A stretch of DNA of 50,961 nt from positions 1 through 50,961 of the forward strand of contig NZ_BAFP01000042.1 in the NCBI RefSeq assembly GCF_000308455.1, read 5' to 3'. Positions 1 through 8,194 of this stretch are shown here, one piece after another. Every line of letters starts with the position of its first letter. Within the stretch, counting starts at the first letter, position 1. A model generated the notes under the pieces. It saw only the letters and a list, made by a program, of their open reading frames with translations, made no database searches and had not been told where the DNA came from. Position numbers and translations under genes: made by a program. The DNA is from Nocardia abscessus NBRC 100374 (lineage in GTDB: Bacteria; Actinomycetota; Actinomycetes; Mycobacteriales; Mycobacteriaceae).

Positions 1-605
1 TGCAGCCAGGGCAGGAAACGCGGGCCGTCCTTGACGAAGAAGAAGGTCAGCACCAGCACCAGGAACAGCGTGATCAGCACCGACGTCGCGGTGGACACGC
101 CGCTGAACACGCCGGTCGCGATCTGCTCCGAACTCGACTGCAGCCGGGAGACGATCGCGTCCACGGCCGAATCCAGTTGCTCGTCACGGATTCTCAATGG
201 CGGACCCTGTAACCAGTCGCGCACCTGTTCGACGCCCGCGCCCGCCTTGTCGGCCAGCTCCGGCGCCTGGTCCACGACCGAGGGCACGATCAACGCGATG
301 ACGCCGGCCAGCACACCGATCAAACCGATCAACGCGATCGAGGCGGCCGCGGCGGGCGGCAGGCCGTGTGCGGTCATCCAGCGCACCGGCGGCCACAGCA
401 CCGTGGCGATCACGATCGCCAGCGCTACCGGCAGGATCACCACCCACAGCCGGGCGACCAGGAATCCGAGCACCCACGCGCCCGCCGCGATGGCGACGAT
501 GCACAGCGCCCACTTGGCCAGCCACAGCAAGCCCACACCGATGACGTCACCGCGATCCCGCAAGGTGGGCTTGTCCGGTCCGTGGCTTTTGCTACGTTCG
601 CTCAC
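1..605 (-). CDS. AI-2E family transporter (N-terminal part, cut by window edge)
   Basis: The reading frame runs leftward from a GTG at 605 off the start of the window, so about 201 N-terminal residues are visible. A short charged N-terminus is followed by closely spaced hydrophobic segments around residues 20-60 and 80-105, a soluble stretch, and another membrane segment near residue 180 that ends in FFFVKDGPRFLPWL. This layout and the FFxxKDGP signature are typical of the AI-2E (PerM/YtqI-type) permeases. Members of this family are integral membrane proteins, and many have no proven substrate. The antisense frame is open but is low-complexity Ser/Thr/Ala sequence, as expected for a shadow of a membrane protein. 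Function beyond family membership cannot be given. Confidence 0.8.
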   Translation of the reverse strand, partial: MSERSKSHGPDKPTLRDRGDVIGVGLLWLAKWALCIVAIAAGAWVLGFLVARLWVVILPVALAIVIATVLWPPVRWMTAHGLPPAAAASIALIGLIGVLAGVIALIVPSVVDQAPELADKAGAGVEQVRDWLQGPPLRIRDEQLDSAVDAIVSRLQSSSEQIATGVFSGVSTATSVLITLFLVLVLTFFFVKDGPRFLPWL

Positions 606-729
606 CGGCCCAGTCTGGCACGAAGGTGGCGGATCGATCAGGGCTCACGGCCGGTCGCGCGAGCGGGACGCGGTTTGACCCGGCGGCCCCGGGTCATCAC
701 GAGAGCAGGTCATCGGAAGGGTGGTTGTC

Positions 730-2188
730 GTGCGATGCGTGGTGTTCGGTGCGACCGGCTACATCGGCGGACGACTGGTACCGGAGTTGCTGCGCGCCGG
801 TCACACGGTCCGGGTGCTGGCTCGCACGCCGGGCAAGCTCGCCGAGGCGCCGTGGCGCGATCGCGTCGAGGTGCTCGCCGGTGACGTGACCTCCGTCGCC
901 GACGTACGCGCCGCGCTGGCCGGACAGGACGTGTTGTACTACCTGATCCATTCGCTGACCCGCGCCGACTTCGACACCGTCGACCGGGAGGCGGCCACGC
1001 TGGTCGCCGCCGAGGCGGCGCAGGGCGGCCTGACCAGGATCGTCTATCTGGGCGGCATCATCCCGGGTGCGCAGCGGTTGTCGCGCCACCTGGCCTCCCG
1101 CGCCGAGGTCGGCGAGATCCTGCGGGGGGGGCGCGGTGCCCGCCCTGGTGCTGCAGGCCGCGGTGATCATCGGCTCCGGCTCGGCGAGTTTCGAGATGCT
1201 GCGCTACCTGACCGAGCGGTTGCCGATGATGGTCACACCGCGCTGGGTGCGCAACCGGATCCAGCCGATCGCGGTGCGTGACGTGCTGTATTACCTGACC
1301 GAGGCGGCGACGCTGCCCGAAGGCGCGGGCGGGGCCTTCGACGTCGGCGGTCCGGACGTGCTGACCTACCTGCAGATGATGCGCGGCTACGCCGAAGTGG
1401 CGCAGCTGCCGCGGCGGCTGATCGTGCCGGTGCCGGTGCTGACGCCGTGGTTGTCGGCGCAGTGGGTGAATCTGGTGACACCGGTGCCGCGCGCGATCGC
1501 CGTGCCGCTGATGGAGTCGCTGATCAACGACGTGGTCTGCCGCGACCACGCGATCGCCGATCTCATCCCGGACCCACCGGCGGGCCTGACCGGGTACCGG
1601 CAAGCAGTGACGCTGGCGCTGCGGAAGATTCGCGATCTGGACGTGCCGACCAGGTGGTCGGACGCTCACCCGCCGGGCGCGCCGTCGGATCCGCTGCCCA
1701 CCGACCCGGATTGGTCGGGCGGTTCGCTGTACCGGGATGTGCGGCAGCGCCACACCGACGCCGACCCGGCGACGCTGTGGCAGGTGATCGAGGCGATCGG
1801 GGGCGAAAACGGCTGGTATTCGTTCCCGCTGGCCTGGTCGCTGCGCGGGTGGATCGACCGGCTCGCGGGCGGCGCCGGTCTCGGCCGCGGTCGCCGCGAT
1901 CCGCACCGGCTGCACGAAGGCGAGGCGCTGGATTGGTGGCGGGTGGAGCGGCTGGAGCGTCCGCGGCTGCTGCGCCTGCGCGCCGAGATGCGGGTGCCGG
2001 GCCGGGCCTGGCTGGAACTCGCGGTCGAACCGGACGGCCCCGGCGCCACCTACTACCAGCGCGCGCTGTTCGAGCCGCACGGGTTGGCCGGGCACCTGTA
2101 CTGGAAATCCATCGCGCCGTTCCATGCCGCCATCTTCGGCGGGATGGCGCGCAATATCACCGGCGCCGCGGAATCCGCCCGCGCGTAA
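730..2188 (+). pseudogene. NAD(P)-binding SDR-like/DUF2867 protein, frameshifted in a G8 run
   Basis: Two overlapping frames make one protein. The first (from 721 or 730) starts with a Rossmann signature, VFGATGYIGGRL, and reads to a run of eight G around 1123-1131. The second frame (+1) then continues into conserved sequence through a C-terminal DUF2867 domain (LYRDVRQRH, the GENGWYSF block, and YYQRALFEPHGLAGHLYW). Removing one G restores a single protein of about 485 residues, the usual length of atypical extended SDRs with a C-terminal DUF2867. The start at 730 has GGAAGG at 715-720 with good spacing; 721 is too close to that site. The change is either a real phase-variable or inactivating slip or a sequencing error. 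The reaction catalysed is unknown; NAD(P)-dependent oxidoreductase or epimerase activity is inferred from the fold. Confidence 0.8.
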
Positions 2189-2280
2189 CGACGCCCGGAG
2201 CGAAGACTCCGCATCCTCCCGATTGTGGACTTACGCTGATCCCGGTGGGGATTTCGGAGTGACGACGGCTGGGAGTCTCG

Positions 2281-3579
2281 GTGGGTGCGGCATTGGTCAA
2301 AGGTCAGAACGGGGCATTGGACGTGGCCGGTGTGTTGGTGTCGGTGCGCACCGAGGCCCCGGTCGACGTGTCGGCGCTGCTGGTGACCGAAGCGGGCCGC
2401 GTTCGATCGGACGCGGACTTCGTGTTCTTCAACCAGCCCAGCGCGCCCGGCGTGACGCTGGCTCAGGGAACGCCTGCCGCGCTGTCGGTTTCACTGGGCG
2501 ATCTGCCCGCGGATATCGCGCAGCTGCGCGCGGTGCTCACTCTCGACGATCCGGCGCAGACCTTCGGCCGGTTCGCACCGCCGGTCGCCACGGTCGCCGA
2601 CGCGGCGGGAAACGTGCTGTACGAATACCGCATCGAGGGTCTGGGTAGCGAATCCGTGGTGATCGCGCTCGAACTGTATCGCCGCCAGGGCGCATGGAAG
2701 GTGCGGGCGGTCGGGCAAGGCTATGCGGGCGGCTTCGCCGCGTTGGTCACCGATCACGGCGTGAGCGTCGACGACGAGCCGTCCCGAGGCGAGGCCCCGT
2801 CAGCGCATGCGGCCGCGCCGAACCCGCAGGCCGTGGTCATTCCGACGGAGGATGTCTTCACCGTCCCCGGTGAGGCGAAGCTCTCGTTCGAGAAGCGCGC
2901 GAAGCTGGACCTGCGCAAGCGCGCGGTCGCGAAAGTCCTCATCGACAAGGACGCTTTCGGAATCCGCGCCCGCGTCGTGCTCGTCATCGACAAGACCGGC
3001 AGCATGAAGCGGCAGTACCACGACAAGGTGGTACACCGCGTCGTGCAGCGGATGATTCCGGTGGCCACCCAGCTCGACGACGACGGCACCCTGGAGGCGT
3101 ACCTCTACGCCCTTTCCTTCGCCAAGCTGCCCGACATCACCGTCGAGCACGGCGACGAGTGGGCACGAACCTTCCTGCACCTCATTGGTACCCACGCGGG
3201 CATCGACTACGACCGGCTCGGCGGCCGCAACGACGAACTGCCGATCATGCGCGACATCATCGACTCGTTGTGCCCTGACGGCCGCCCCACCCTCGTGTTG
3301 TTCTTCACCGACGGCGGCTTCGCCAAGAAGCGCGAGATCGCGGCGCTCATGCGCGAAGCCTCGCAGCTGCCTGCCTTCTGGCAGTTCGTCGGTCTCGGCC
3401 GTGCCAACTACGGCCTGTTGCGCACCCTGGACGAGCTGTCGGACCGGGCGGTCGACAACGCGGGATTCTTCGCCCTGGACGACATCGATCAGGTCGACGA
3501 CGGGCAGCTCTACGCGCGTCTGCTGGGCGAGTTCCCGGACTGGCTTCGCGCCGCGCGCACCGCGGGCATCCTGCGCTGA
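2281..3579 (+). CDS. TerD-domain and vWA-domain protein
   Basis: 432-aa protein. Residues 1-165 resemble the TerD/CABP stress-protein fold (early LVKGQN, then the SDADFVFFNQP block and the ALELYRRQGAWKVRAVGQGY block). Residues about 230-425 form a von Willebrand A domain with a MIDAS-like DKTGS at 237-241 and LVLFFTDGG later. The family is linked to tellurite/stress-response (Ter) modules, where TerD-like domains bind calcium and vWA domains mediate metal-dependent protein contacts; the role here is inferred. GGGAG at 2271-2275 precedes the GTG start by 5 nt. No terC, terB or terZ gene is adjacent, but a second TerD-domain protein lies at 10179-12194. The MIDAS reads D-x-T-x-S, a tolerated variant of D-x-S-x-S. 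Confidence 0.85.
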   Translation: MGAALVKGQNGALDVAGVLVSVRTEAPVDVSALLVTEAGRVRSDADFVFFNQPSAPGVTLAQGTPAALSVSLGDLPADIAQLRAVLTLDDPAQTFGRFAPPVATVADAAGNVLYEYRIEGLGSESVVIALELYRRQGAWKVRAVGQGYAGGFAALVTDHGVSVDDEPSRGEAPSAHAAAPNPQAVVIPTEDVFTVPGEAKLSFEKRAKLDLRKRAVAKVLIDKDAFGIRARVVLVIDKTGSMKRQYHDKVVHRVVQRMIPVATQLDDDGTLEAYLYALSFAKLPDITVEHGDEWARTFLHLIGTHAGIDYDRLGGRNDELPIMRDIIDSLCPDGRPTLVLFFTDGGFAKKREIAALMREASQLPAFWQFVGLGRANYGLLRTLDELSDRAVDNAGFFALDDIDQVDDGQLYARLLGEFPDWLRAARTAGILR

Positions 3580-3653
3580 CCCGCGAGAGTGCGCAGACGG
3601 CCTCGTGGCGAACAGCGCAGAGCTGCCCTGCCCACTGCCCAGCACCCCGCATG

Positions 3654-3672
3654 CCATAGCGAACAGCTATGG
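3654..3672. terminator. Possible bidirectional hairpin between convergent genes
   Basis: CCATAGC (3654-3660) and GCTATGG (3666-3672) form a perfect 7-bp stem with a 5-nt loop. It sits between the convergent TerD-vWA gene and the small membrane-protein gene. There is no long T tract, so terminator function is tentative. Confidence 0.35.
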
Positions 3673-3695
3673 GGTGGGTTTCGTCGCGCCTCGGA

Positions 3696-3971
3696 TCAGC
3701 CGATGACGGCGTTCATGATGGTGCCCGCACTGGTGGCGATCACCCCGCCGATCATGGCTCCCGCCACCATCTTCGGCGACTCGAGCCCGCCGCCGGTCCA
3801 CTTCTCCCAGGCGAAGCGGCCACCGGCGTAGATGATGCCGCAGATGCCCGACAGGAGCACGAACCACGTCAGGTAGCGGACCAGTTGGAGGAACTTGTCG
3901 GAGATCGGCGGTGCTTCTGGTGTGGGATTGCCGATCTGCGCCAAGGTGTCGTAAGCGGCGGCCAGGATCAT
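3696..3971 (-). CDS. Small two-helix membrane protein, paralogue of the gene at 4371
   Basis: 91-aa protein starting MILAAAYDTLAQIGNP. It has two hydrophobic helices, about residues 28-50 (YLTWFVLLSGICGIIYAGG) and 65-90 (VAGAMIGGVIATSAGTIM), separated by a short loop containing WEKWTGGG. The first ATG with homology is at 3971; the frame stays open upstream but its translation is not conserved with the paralogue. It is strikingly similar to the divergently transcribed protein at 4371-4664, with near-identical NPTPEAPP, VRYLTWF and AGGRFAWEKW blocks. The short double-helix layout recalls VirB2/TrbC-type pilins or holin-like proteins, but no conjugation or phage genes are nearby and I do not recognise the family. 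Confidence 0.7.
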   Translation of the reverse strand: MILAAAYDTLAQIGNPTPEAPPISDKFLQLVRYLTWFVLLSGICGIIYAGGRFAWEKWTGGGLESPKMVAGAMIGGVIATSAGTIMNAVIG

Positions 3972-4370
3972 TGTCGTTCGCTCATTCTGGATTCGGGACA
4001 GGGGCAAGGGATTCGCTGAGAAGATCGTATCCGTTCGCTCGCCGGGATGCAGTCGGGTCCGTGCAGCGCAGTGAAGTTCGCGTTTCCCGTTGCCTTGCCG
4101 GGGTAGGCGAACCTCGGGATCATCGAGGAGACGCGGCGGTCGAGAACTTGCCGTCGCGTATCGCCGGATCCGCCGACGACTGCTCGCGTGTGGTCCGGTG
4201 TGATCCCACTGCTGGTTCCGCGGCTGGTCGCGGGCGTTCCGGGCAGAGCACACCGCGTCGCGGTCCGTGCCCGTATCCTGGTGCGTGGCCGAATTCATCG
4301 GTGGTCGAACAGTTTTCGCAAAGCGGCTGGTCGGCGGCAGGGTTGTATTCGAGCGTAGAGGGAGTAGACG
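3972..4370. other. Intergenic region between divergent paralogues
   Basis: 399 bp without a convincing gene. A long minus-strand frame runs through it, but its translation is arginine-rich and unrelated to the conserved part of the downstream protein. The region presumably carries both divergent promoters and leaders. I could not pick a clear -35/-10 pair. GGGAG at 4360-4364 is the likely ribosome binding site of the gene at 4371. Confidence 0.5.
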
Positions 4371-4664
4371 GTGAGCATCATTCTGGCGTCGGTCGGCGAT
4401 TCGTTCACGACGTTGGCGCAGATCGGCAATCCGACCCCGGAGGCGCCGCCTTTGGCGGACAAGCTCTTACAGTTCGTGCGGTACCTCACGTGGTTCGCAC
4501 TGGCGTCCGGCATCGTCAGCATCATCTACGCGGGCGGCAGATTCGCCTGGGAGAAGTGGAGCGGCGGCGGGTTGCAGTCACCGAAGATGATCGCGGGGGC
4601 GATGCTCGGCGGGGTGGTCGCCACCAGTGCGGGCACCATCATGAACACCGTTCTGGAGTTCTGA
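4371..4664 (+). CDS. Small two-helix membrane protein, paralogue of the gene at 3696
   Basis: 97-aa protein starting at GTG 4371 (MSIILASVGDSF), with GGGAG a few bases upstream. Two predicted transmembrane helices lie at about residues 34-55 and 70-94, with a short loop carrying WEKWSGGGLQSPKM. It shares most of its length with the minus-strand protein at 3696-3971, so the pair arose by inverted duplication and both copies have kept the core. Two preserved copies suggest hetero-oligomer formation or dosage, but this is inference. No known family recognised; a VirB2/TrbC-like pilin fold is only a structural analogy. Confidence 0.75.
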   Translation: MSIILASVGDSFTTLAQIGNPTPEAPPLADKLLQFVRYLTWFALASGIVSIIYAGGRFAWEKWSGGGLQSPKMIAGAMLGGVVATSAGTIMNTVLEF

Positions 4665-4832
4665 GCGCGGGCGCGGCGCGGCGATCCCTCGGGCCCGCTT
4701 TCGTCGGTGGCGACGAGCGTGCCGCGAACGGATCGCCGGGGCCGCCGAGGGAACTCGGTCGCGCTGCCAGGCGAGCTCCGCCCGCGGCCGAGGCGCCGAC
4801 CGGCACCGGTCGGAGGTCCTGTGATTACCGCG

Positions 4833-4869
4833 TTGACCTGCGATTTCCGCCGCGGAGTGCGGCTATACT
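4833..4869 (+). promoter_or_regulatory. Conserved promoter region of first DUF1254/DUF1214 gene
   Basis: TTGACC (4833-4838), then a GCGATTT block, then TATACT (4864-4869) ahead of the ATG at 4919. The same elements with the same 25-nt spacing occur upstream of the tandem paralogue (6454-6490). TATACT looks like a -10 box. Twenty-five nt is too long for a standard sigma-70 spacer, so TTGACC may be another element. The conservation is direct; the promoter role is inferred. Confidence 0.5.
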
Positions 4870-4918
4870 CCGGTACGGATCTCGCGGTGCCCGATATGAT
4901 CGGAGGCGGAGCAGGATC

Positions 4919-6337
4919 ATGGACGACAGGACCTACCGCAAGGTCACGGTGTCGCGGCGCACCGCGTTCGGCATCGCGGCGACGTCGATGGCCGCGTTCG
5001 GGTTGTCGGCCTGCGGCGGCTCCGACGACGAGGACTCCGCCCCGGGCTCCGTCCCCGGCGACGCCGCCACGATCGCCAAGGACGCCTACGAGTTCGGCTA
5101 TCCGCTGGTGCTGATGGATGTTACGCGCACGGCGGCGGAGGAGGCCACCCCCGTCAACTGGTTCGAGCACGCGACGTCGTTGGCCACTCCGGCGCAGCGA
5201 GAAGTGGTGCGACTGGACCGGGACACGCTGCGTTCGACCGCTTGGCTCGATCTGACGAGCGAGCCGATGGTTCTGAGTGTCCCCATGATGGACAGCGGCC
5301 GGTTCTGGCTGGTGCAAGTGCTGGATGCCTGGACGAACAACGTGCGCAACCTGAGCAGCGTCCGGCCGCAGGCGACGTCGGCTGCCCTGCCGTACGCGGT
5401 GACCGGTCCCGGCTGGTCGGGCGCGCTGCCGGACGGTCTCATCGCGCTGCCGGCGCCGACGCCGACGGTGTGGCTGATCGTCCGGATCCAGGTCGACGGC
5501 GAGAACGATCTGCCGGTTGTCCGCTCCCTGCAGCAGCAGGTGAAGCTGGTTCCGTTGAGCGCGTGGATCGCGGGCACCGAGCCGCCCGCGCCCGCCGCGC
5601 CGCCTGGGCGGGCGAGCGCGCAGCCGCCGCCGGAGCGGGTCGCGGAGATGGACGCGGGCGTGTTCTTCGATCGGATGTGCCAGTTGATGTCGGTGAATCC
5701 GCCGGCTGCCGAGGACGCGCCGGCCATGCGGCGTTTCGCGGAGATCGGAATCCGGCCGGGCGGCGCGGTCGAGGGCGTCTCGGACATCGACCTCGCCGCC
5801 GCGGTGGACAGCGCCCAGCAGCAGATTTCGGTGTATCTGGGGGCGCGGACGGTCAACGAGAACGGCTGGCTCGTGGACCCCGACGTCGGGCGCTACGGCA
5901 CCAACTATCTGCTGCGCGCCGTCGTCGCCCGGATAGCTCTCGGCGCCAGTCTGGCCGAGAACTCGTTCTATCCGACCCTGTTCGCTTCGACAGACGCCGG
6001 GGATGGTGCCGGCCGATTCCGTCTGCACTTCGCGCCCGGTCAGCTGCCACCGGTCGACGACTTCTGGTCGCTGACCGCCTATGACGCCGATAGTTACCTG
6101 GTGTCCAATCCGGCGGGGATCTATGCCGTTGGCCACCCGGCTCCGGTAGTTCTCAATCCCGATGGGTCCTTCGACATCGCCTTGCAGTACACCGACCCGG
6201 GACCGACCGTTCCGGCCGGGAACTGGCTGCCCATCCCGGCATCCGGTCAATTCTCCTTGACGCTGCGCCTGTATGCGCCGAAAGCGGAGGCCGTTCAGGG
6301 GCGATGGCGTCCGCCGCCACTGGAGCCCGCGTCCTGA
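4919..6337 (+). CDS. DUF1254/DUF1214 lipoprotein, copy 1
   Basis: 472-aa protein. The N-terminus has a twin-arginine-like SRRTAFG followed by a hydrophobic stretch and the lipobox LSAC, then a Gly/Ser/Asp linker, so a Tat-exported lipoprotein is likely. The mature part begins with a DUF1254 domain (KDAYEFGYPLVLMDVTR) and ends with a DUF1214 domain (residues about 350-465, with the PVDDFWSLTAYD and GNWLPIPASGQFSLTLRLY blocks). Proteins of this pair of domains are widespread and usually of unknown function. The paralogue at 6542 has exactly the same length and the same domain order, so this is a tandem duplication that includes the upstream region. The ATG at 4919 is fixed by the conserved leader GGAGGCGGAGCA. 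Confidence 0.85.
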   Translation: MDDRTYRKVTVSRRTAFGIAATSMAAFGLSACGGSDDEDSAPGSVPGDAATIAKDAYEFGYPLVLMDVTRTAAEEATPVNWFEHATSLATPAQREVVRLDRDTLRSTAWLDLTSEPMVLSVPMMDSGRFWLVQVLDAWTNNVRNLSSVRPQATSAALPYAVTGPGWSGALPDGLIALPAPTPTVWLIVRIQVDGENDLPVVRSLQQQVKLVPLSAWIAGTEPPAPAAPPGRASAQPPPERVAEMDAGVFFDRMCQLMSVNPPAAEDAPAMRRFAEIGIRPGGAVEGVSDIDLAAAVDSAQQQISVYLGARTVNENGWLVDPDVGRYGTNYLLRAVVARIALGASLAENSFYPTLFASTDAGDGAGRFRLHFAPGQLPPVDDFWSLTAYDADSYLVSNPAGIYAVGHPAPVVLNPDGSFDIALQYTDPGPTVPAGNWLPIPASGQFSLTLRLYAPKAEAVQGRWRPPPLEPAS

Positions 6338-6453
6338 TCTTGTCTCCGCGCGCCGTGATCATCGAGCGTTCCCGGCCGGTCATCATCGCGACACGTGGCC
6401 GCGATCTGTGGCGAACAGGTCGCTGGGCAGGGCATGGGGCCGCAGTCGGTGGC

Positions 6454-6490
6454 TTGACCAGCAATTTTCCCTTCAGGCGGTGGTTATAAT
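6454..6490 (+). promoter_or_regulatory. Conserved promoter region of second DUF1254/DUF1214 gene
   Basis: TTGACC (6454-6459), a GCAATTT block, and a perfect -10 box TATAAT (6485-6490) lie about 50 bp before the ATG at 6542. The arrangement copies that at 4833-4869, including the 25-nt spacing, and the leader GATCGGAGGCGGAGCA is shared. This supports duplication of the whole transcription unit. Confidence 0.55.
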
Positions 6491-6541
6491 CCAGGGCGGA
6501 TCTGGCACGGTACCCGATCGGATCGGAGGCGGAGCAAGATC

Positions 6542-7960
6542 ATGGGCGACTGGACCTACCGCGATGCCGCGCTGTCGCGGCGCGCCGTGCTCGGCATGGC
6601 GGCGACATCGATGGCCGCGCTCGGCGTGGCGGCGTGCGGCGGATCGGACGAGGACGGTTCGGCCGACACCCACCCCTCCGCCACCAGCGAGGGAGGAATG
6701 GTCGCCAAGGACGCCTGTGTGTTCGGCTTCCCGCTGGTGCTGATGGATGTCACCCGCGTGGCGGCCGAGGCGGCCACGCCGCCCAACCGGTTCCGGCACG
6801 CCACGTCGTTGCCCACCCCGGCGTACAACGAGGTGGTGCGGCCGGATCCCGACACCCTGCACTCGACCGCTTGGCTCGATCTGACGAGCGAGCCGATGGT
6901 GCTGAGCGTCCCCATGATGGACGGTGGTCGCTTCTGGCTGGCGCAAGTTCTCGACGCCTGGACGAACAATGTGCACAATCCGAGTAGCCGTCGGCCGCAG
7001 GCGAAGTCGGCTGTGCCGCCGTACACCTACGTGGTGACCGGCCCGGGTTGGTCGGGCCCGCTGCCAGAAGATCTCACTCCGCTGCCGGTGCCGACGCCGA
7101 CGGTGGGGCTGATCGTGCGGATCCAAGTCGACGGAGACAAGGACCTTCCGATCGTTCGCTCGTTGCAGCAGGGGTTGAAACTGGTTCCGCTGAGCGCGTG
7201 GAAAGCGCGCGAGCAGCCTGCCCCGGCTGTCCCGCCGGACGGGCAGGCGAACACCCAGCGCCCGGTCGATCAGGTCATGGGAATGGACGCGCACGCGTTC
7301 TTCGACCGGATGTGCGCGGTGATGTCGATCAATCCGCCCGCTCCCGAGGACGAGCCCGCCATGCGGCGCTTCGCGACGATCGGAATCCGGCCGGGCGGCG
7401 CGGTCGAAGGCGTCTCCGAGGACGAACTGACCGCCGCGGTCGAGACCGTCGAGCGACAGCTCCCGGTGACTCTGGGCGCGAACACGATCAACGACAACGG
7501 CTGGGTCGCCGATTTCGGGGCCGGCCGGTTCGGCACCGACTATCTCCTGCGCGCCGTCACGGCGTTCGGTGCTCTCGGCATCCCCTTGTCCGAGGACGCG
7601 CACTACCTCTTCACGGCGGTTCCTGCGGGCTCCGGCCCTTTCCGGCTGCACTTCACGTCGGGCGAGCTGCCGCCGGTGGACGCTTTCTGGTCGTTGGCCG
7701 TCTACGATGCCGCGGACTATCTGGTGTCCAATCCGGCCGAGATCTACTCGATAGGTCACCACGTCCCCGTCGTGCTCAATCCGGACGGCTCCCTCGACCT
7801 CACGCTCCAGCACGACGACCCTGGTCCCAGTGTCCCCAAGGGCAACTGGCTGCCCATCCCGGCATCGGACCCGTTCTCGGCCACCCTGGCGCTGTTCGCC
7901 CCGAAAGAAGCTGTCCTACAGCGACGTTGGCAACCGCCGCCGCTGATCGCCCTGCGGTGA
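6542..7960 (+). CDS. DUF1254/DUF1214 lipoprotein, copy 2
   Basis: 472-aa tandem paralogue of the gene at 4919. The signal region reads SRRAVLG, then a hydrophobic run and the lipobox VAAC, consistent with Tat export and lipidation. DUF1254 (KDACVFGFPLVLMDVTR, TAWLDLTSEPMVLSVPMMD) and DUF1214 (PVDAFWSLAVYD, GNWLPIPASDPF) domains follow in the same positions as in copy 1. The two proteins differ mainly in the linker after the lipobox and in a surface segment near residues 215-240. No catalytic residues are known for the family. The 204-bp gap between the copies contains the conserved promoter described separately. Confidence 0.85.
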   Translation: MGDWTYRDAALSRRAVLGMAATSMAALGVAACGGSDEDGSADTHPSATSEGGMVAKDACVFGFPLVLMDVTRVAAEAATPPNRFRHATSLPTPAYNEVVRPDPDTLHSTAWLDLTSEPMVLSVPMMDGGRFWLAQVLDAWTNNVHNPSSRRPQAKSAVPPYTYVVTGPGWSGPLPEDLTPLPVPTPTVGLIVRIQVDGDKDLPIVRSLQQGLKLVPLSAWKAREQPAPAVPPDGQANTQRPVDQVMGMDAHAFFDRMCAVMSINPPAPEDEPAMRRFATIGIRPGGAVEGVSEDELTAAVETVERQLPVTLGANTINDNGWVADFGAGRFGTDYLLRAVTAFGALGIPLSEDAHYLFTAVPAGSGPFRLHFTSGELPPVDAFWSLAVYDAADYLVSNPAEIYSIGHHVPVVLNPDGSLDLTLQHDDPGPSVPKGNWLPIPASDPFSATLALFAPKEAVLQRRWQPPPLIALR

Positions 7961-8081
7961 GCCGGTCGTGGCCCCCCTCCAGTGGTGGGACCGCGCAGTC
8001 GGGTGCAGTTCCGCGTCGCTGGGCGCCGGATCGGCGAGCGCCTTGTCGTAGAGCGCCGCTTCGACGCGATGCAGCAAAAAG

Positions 8082-8096
8082 GTAAACGGGTTTTAC
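8082..8096. promoter_or_regulatory. KstR-like operator upstream of the CYP125-type gene
   Basis: GTAAACGGGTTTTAC is an inverted repeat containing AACggGTT. From memory, the KstR consensus of mycobacteria and rhodococci is TnnAACnnGTTnnA; this site matches except for the first T. CYP125 belongs to the KstR cholesterol regulon in M. tuberculosis, so the location is sensible. It lies about 100 bp before the GTG at 8195. Confidence 0.5.
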
Positions 8097-8194
8097 TAAA
8101 CACTGTTCACCAGGGGTGGTTCTGTGGTTGCATCTCCCTTGACCGTGTGCCCGACATCGTCGTGAGGTCTGCGCCCAGACCGTAGGAGTTAGCC

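Noticed and set aside
31..678. Long plus-strand frame over the AI-2E transporter
   Set aside because: Its Ser/Thr/Ala-rich translation is the mirror of the membrane protein on the minus strand; the minus frame carries FFFVKDGP and hydrophobic helices.
4833..4869. Reading TTGACC and TATACT as an ordinary sigma-70 promoter
   Set aside because: The 25-nt gap is too long. The conservation with 6454-6490 is kept as evidence of a shared element, not as a standard -35/-10 pair.
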